Assembly (NCBI RefSeq): GCF_000002425.4 | Contig: NC_037275.1 | Coordinates: forward strand, 3,771,482 to 3,835,481 | Direction of reading: 5' to 3' | Source of the DNA: Physcomitrium patens | Taxonomy: Eukaryota; Streptophyta; Bryopsida; Funariales; Funariaceae | Length of the DNA: 64,000 bases | Shown here: positions 60,499 through 64,000 of the stretch, piece by piece | Numbering within the stretch: position 1 is the first letter of the stretch | How the letters are laid out: each line of letters opens with the position of its first letter | Made by a program: the position numbers and the translations under genes | Notes under the pieces: model-generated | Seen by the model: the letters and a program-made list of their open reading frames with translations, nothing else | Database searches by the model: none | Told to the model about the DNA's origin: nothing

Positions 60499-62164
60499 TC
60501 AATGCCCTCGCATGATTCCATGGATGTATCCGCCTGCCATCACCAACGAGTACAAGGAGACGACTCCTGCAGGGAAAACCTTTCCAGACTCCTGATACCG
60601 AGAGCCCATGACGAACAACAGGAGGCCTGATATTCCTGCGAAGGGAAGTGGAATGAACATCGGTTAATTGAGATAAACTTCCGGTTATTGCACTCCTGCA
60701 ATTGAACACTAATAAGAACGAATATCATAAGACAAGGTTGCCAGTTGCGAGAACTTACCGAGACCGATGACTGAAGACATGATAGGTTTCGTCGGCAGAT
60801 TCATGAAGACGTAATATAGGATAAGGGCTGATCCTCCACCAGCCATCAGTGAGTTATTGCTGCCAGATTTGGCATATCCCATAATTCCTCCAACTGCAAC
60901 CATTCAAACCAATCAACACGAGTATTAGAAGCGCAAATCCATCATACTTTTACGTTGCAATCGAGATACAATCAACGAACTACAAAAAGAATATCATACG
61001 ACCACTCAGACGAGAAACAAGGACTGATTTCTGCTGCAAGCCACAATAAATCCTTCTCAGAGTAATGTAAGATGGGTCCTAACGATTAGAATGGTAAAAA
61101 TGGTTGATCCTCCACAATACACAGAAACTAGTCAACATTTGCCTGACACTGCTAAAAATTGGTTATAATGTAGGTTTCAGCTCCACGCCCTTCCCAGCTA
61201 TGTCCGATGAGATATAAGCTCACCTCTGACGCGCACACTTAAAATACCTAAACCTTGGCCATAGATTCAGAGTACCATCTTCATATTTGGTGCTTGTCAT
61301 CACCGACGATGTATACAGCAGCATCAATTTAGGTCATGCCAGTAAGTAGGAAAACGAGCTACTCACCATCTTCGTTTCGCGGGACAAAATTGGAGTTACC
61401 CAGACGATAGAACATGACTCACTAATCAGAGATGCTTGATTCTACAATCAGATTTAATAGATCGAATCGAATATCGAAAGCTGATTGACAAGTGATGAAG
61501 AGTAGAGAGAAAATGTTGAGAATCGAGCACCTCCCACTAGAATCGCATACGCTAACGTCAACTTCTGCGACAAAGATAATCCAGCCAGCTTCTTCTTGGC
61601 GCCCTCTCCGTCAGCTCCGTCATCGCCATCCCCACGGCCTCCACTGCCACCGCTGCCACCATCGCCATCTCCTCCATCCCCTCCTCCCACTGCGTCTTTC
61701 TCGGCTTTCTTAATATCCTCAAACGTGGCTCCTGAATCTCCCAGCTCGGCCTTACTTGGCCCGTATGCATGTGGGGCACCGTAAGCTCTGGGCGTTTGAA
61801 AGTTCACGGGCGCTGAGTAGTCCGCAGGCGAACGATAATTCCACTGGAAATCGGGCCTGCTCTTGTCACCGAAACTGGGATTGGGAATCGTCTCCGCCGG
61901 CCGCGACCCTCCGGAGGGATTCTTCACAGCACCAGGCGTCTGGTAAGGGAAAGGCGCGCCGTAGCTCGGTATGCCATAGCTGGGATGTGAGGCCACTACG
62001 CCGGAGCTCTTCCGGCTCCGCAACCCAATTCTCTTACCCGAAAGCGTTGATGAAAGAGAGGGCAAAAACAAAGCTTGAGGACTTAATCCGACACCAGATG
62101 CAAGTGGGACAAACGAAGACGAGGGGAGCGTAACAGCTGCTGTAGTTGCGAGCGCCATCACCAT
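60499..62164 (-). CDS. FAX/TMEM14-family protein, chloroplast-targeted (fatty acid export-like)
   Basis: Three exons: 62164-61531, 60893-60759, 60635-60499, with phase-1 GT-AG introns, giving 301 residues. The first 60 residues are Ala/Ser/Val-rich with few acids and many basic residues near 40-55, a plausible chloroplast transit peptide. Residues 60-150 are Pro/Tyr/Ser-rich. A Gly/Asp run, about 165-195, precedes the TMEM14 domain. That domain has four hydrophobic helices with the family blocks VGG-x-MGYAKSGS-x-x-SL, LPTKPIMSS and KVFPAGVV...AGGYIHGI. Plant FAX proteins export fatty acids across the plastid inner envelope. The glycine-rich stretch resembles FAX2/FAX3 more than FAX1, but I cannot assign the paralog. 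A second ATG (62158) lies two codons in. Confidence 0.9.
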
Positions 62165-64000
62165 CTACCTCGCAAATCAATCCAAGCAATCAATTCGTGA
62201 CCAGCAATCTAATTTGTGTAGCCAAGCTTCGTACAAAACCGAACGAAACCAGAGCTTAAAGTTGCAGGGAACCAGGACACAACCAATCACCCCCGAAGAA
62301 TCCGAATGATGCTGTTGCTCGACTGAGCAAAGCTTTTTGCAGCTTGCATGGATAGATAAACCAAAAAGATGTCGGACGGAGGAGGTGGCGATCGGGGTGA
62401 TCCAAAGCTACTCCAAGTGGCTGGATGAGACGCGTCAACACCCACAACGAAAAGTGGGTGCGGATCCGGATTTGTAGACAGCCGTCAACAGTTGATGCTT
62501 CTGCTTTTTACCGTTCCGAAGGCCTCGGAAATCATTGGCCCATGTTACTGGTTGCGACGGTGCGGAAAGTCGCTGGTAAGGTCGACTTACTGATGTGTTA
62601 GCATGATCGACACATTTTAGTTCGGATAAGTTCAGAATCCTTAACAAGTACGTGTTTCATTCTTCAAAATATCTGACAACCTGTTAGTTCGACAGGTAAT
62701 CTTTACATTTGCGTCGACCCGGGGAGGTATACACTCGTAAGTCAGTGAAAATCTACATTGCTTCAATGTTGGAACGACCAGTAGAGTTGAGGGTGGACAG
62801 GATCAGGGTCGATTTAAAAGGAGACTCAGTCTAGATGGAAAGTGGGAAGAATGACGATCAATTGACCCATTAAACTTCAAGGTACTTGCATCGCTGTCAG
62901 TGTTTGAGTTAATATATCCTCCGCGATTATTGATATCTACAACATACTCAATACGTAAGTTTCCCATCTTTAGCACCAACCCACACATGGGACCCTTTCC
63001 AACCCTTGCAATTATTCTATCAGGATCGTTACAAAGTGCTCAATTTTTTTGTAAATTGGTCAGCAAAGCGTATCTACCCATTCAGGAGTGCGCATCTGCT
63101 TATAATCCGACAGTACGTTGCGTTCACTACATTGCAAGATGCAACCACAGCGATATTCTAGCCGATAGTTACTGCTAACACAAAACATGAGCACGGTTGA
63201 TGACTGGCTTCTACACCTAATTGAAACGACTGAAAAGAGTAAGATTCCGATATGGTGACCGCGAAAATCCGTTTTAGGACCGAAAATTCACGAAGTCTTC
63301 CATATCTAGTGTGCAGGGCAAAAGAAGAAAGATGATCTTTTGGTGGTGCTTTAGTTAGCTGAGGTATGTATCCAATTCTCACAAGCTTATGCCTATTAAA
63401 CAAGGGCGCCTAAGCTCCCAATGATGACTCGAAACCTGGATGAACCTGCGTGAAAATAGAATAAGTTCCCTTGTGAATTAGACTAAACTTCCTAAGCATT
63501 TATGGCGAGTATTGTACCACGAAACTGTACCCAACTGCAATGAGAATCAAAATCGTGAGGAAAAGAGCATCAATCTGCATACTCGATAGCCACAAAGACA
63601 AGTTTCAGAGGATTTGTGTGCACCATTTCCTTCGTGAGTGGCACATTTACATTAAATCAGTCCAACTGGCCTTCTTCCCAGCTCCACTTCGGAAACTGAC
63701 ATTAAAAAGCAGTCAAACATAGGATGGACTAAGAAACAGCTGCTTCTACAGTAGGTTTTCCAAGACATGGAAAGTTATGGGCACGATCGCTTGGTCATTA
63801 CTAGACATAGCGAATTACATTTTGATGTCTTAGTGCAGATGGCTTTCGAGTGCCCTTATTTCTGAAGTTCCAAAACCCTTCATCTTAGCGTGTACACAAC
63901 TTCGATTATGGTACCAACCCGGAAGTGCAACACACTCCATGTCGAGAGCGTCAGGTTAAAGTCGCTGCTAACCAACCACGCCAAGTCGGGAGCGCACACG
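62165..64000. other. Upstream region of the FAX-like gene, no gene recognised
   Basis: Balanced-GC, single-copy sequence. Frames are short and overlap on both strands (for example 62435-62647 minus, 62900-63178 plus, 63158-63403 minus), and none shows a domain or a convincing exon chain. The first few hundred bases are the likely promoter and 5' UTR of the minus-strand gene. Confidence 0.45.

Noticed and set aside
61492..62133. Plus-strand frames opposite the FAX-like first exon
   Set aside because: They are antisense readings of the transit-peptide and Gly/Asp-rich coding sequence (Pro/His/Arg-rich shadows).

Overview
This is nuclear DNA from a land plant. It holds three intron-bearing plant genes, all on the minus strand, and a large, deeply nested cluster of LTR retrotransposons. 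The mix of compact genes, chromodomain Ty3/gypsy (chromovirus) elements and very AT-rich decayed elements suggests a bryophyte, probably a moss. That placement is an inference and no marker gene here proves it. I saw no bacterial features, CRISPR arrays, rRNA or tRNA genes.

Layout. (1) 1-5476: remains of a chromovirus on the plus strand, interrupted by two minus-oriented LTRs of a second family (family 2). (2) 5477-20384: mostly single-copy DNA with a large 10-exon gene at 11207-17267. It encodes a MEB-like protein (membrane protein of ER body family) with a zinc ribbon and a C-terminal VIT/CCC1 membrane domain. (3) 20385-30956: two partial chromoviruses on the minus strand, joined through a plus-oriented family-2 element. 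(4) 30957-about 55640: an old family-2 element split by nested insertions. A decayed chromovirus (31598-37737) sits in its protease region. A second, minus-strand chromovirus (39469-53729) sits in its RT/RNase H region. That second element holds a third repeat family, which in turn holds a young, almost intact chromovirus (40581-46949). (5) 55711-58310: further repeat and AT-rich DNA. (6) 58311-62164: a caffeoyl-CoA O-methyltransferase gene and a FAX/TMEM14 fatty-acid-export-like gene.

The young chromovirus has 552-bp LTRs that differ at 8 positions, a 5-bp target duplication (AGATC), gag with a CCHC knuckle, and a pol with PR-RT-RH-IN-chromodomain. It also has a 140-codon third ORF between pol and the 3' LTR, of which remnants survive in four other copies. 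It lacks a convincing tRNA primer site next to the LTR. Instead, the 11 nt at the start site predicted from its TATA box are perfectly complementary to 11 nt just inside the internal region, the arrangement used for self-priming by yeast Tf1. One stop codon interrupts gag and one interrupts pol.

Structural highlight: the two broken chromoviruses at the window's left (1-5476) and middle (20385-30956) are reciprocal halves of each other. The junction target duplications and LTR sub-type markers fit an inversion of about 23 kb (about 1.7 to 25 kb) through inverted family-2 LTRs, carrying the MEB-like gene with it. A second highlight is the MEB-like gene itself: eight consecutive phase-1 introns delimit exons that each end in a short Cys/aromatic motif, which looks like tandem exon duplication.
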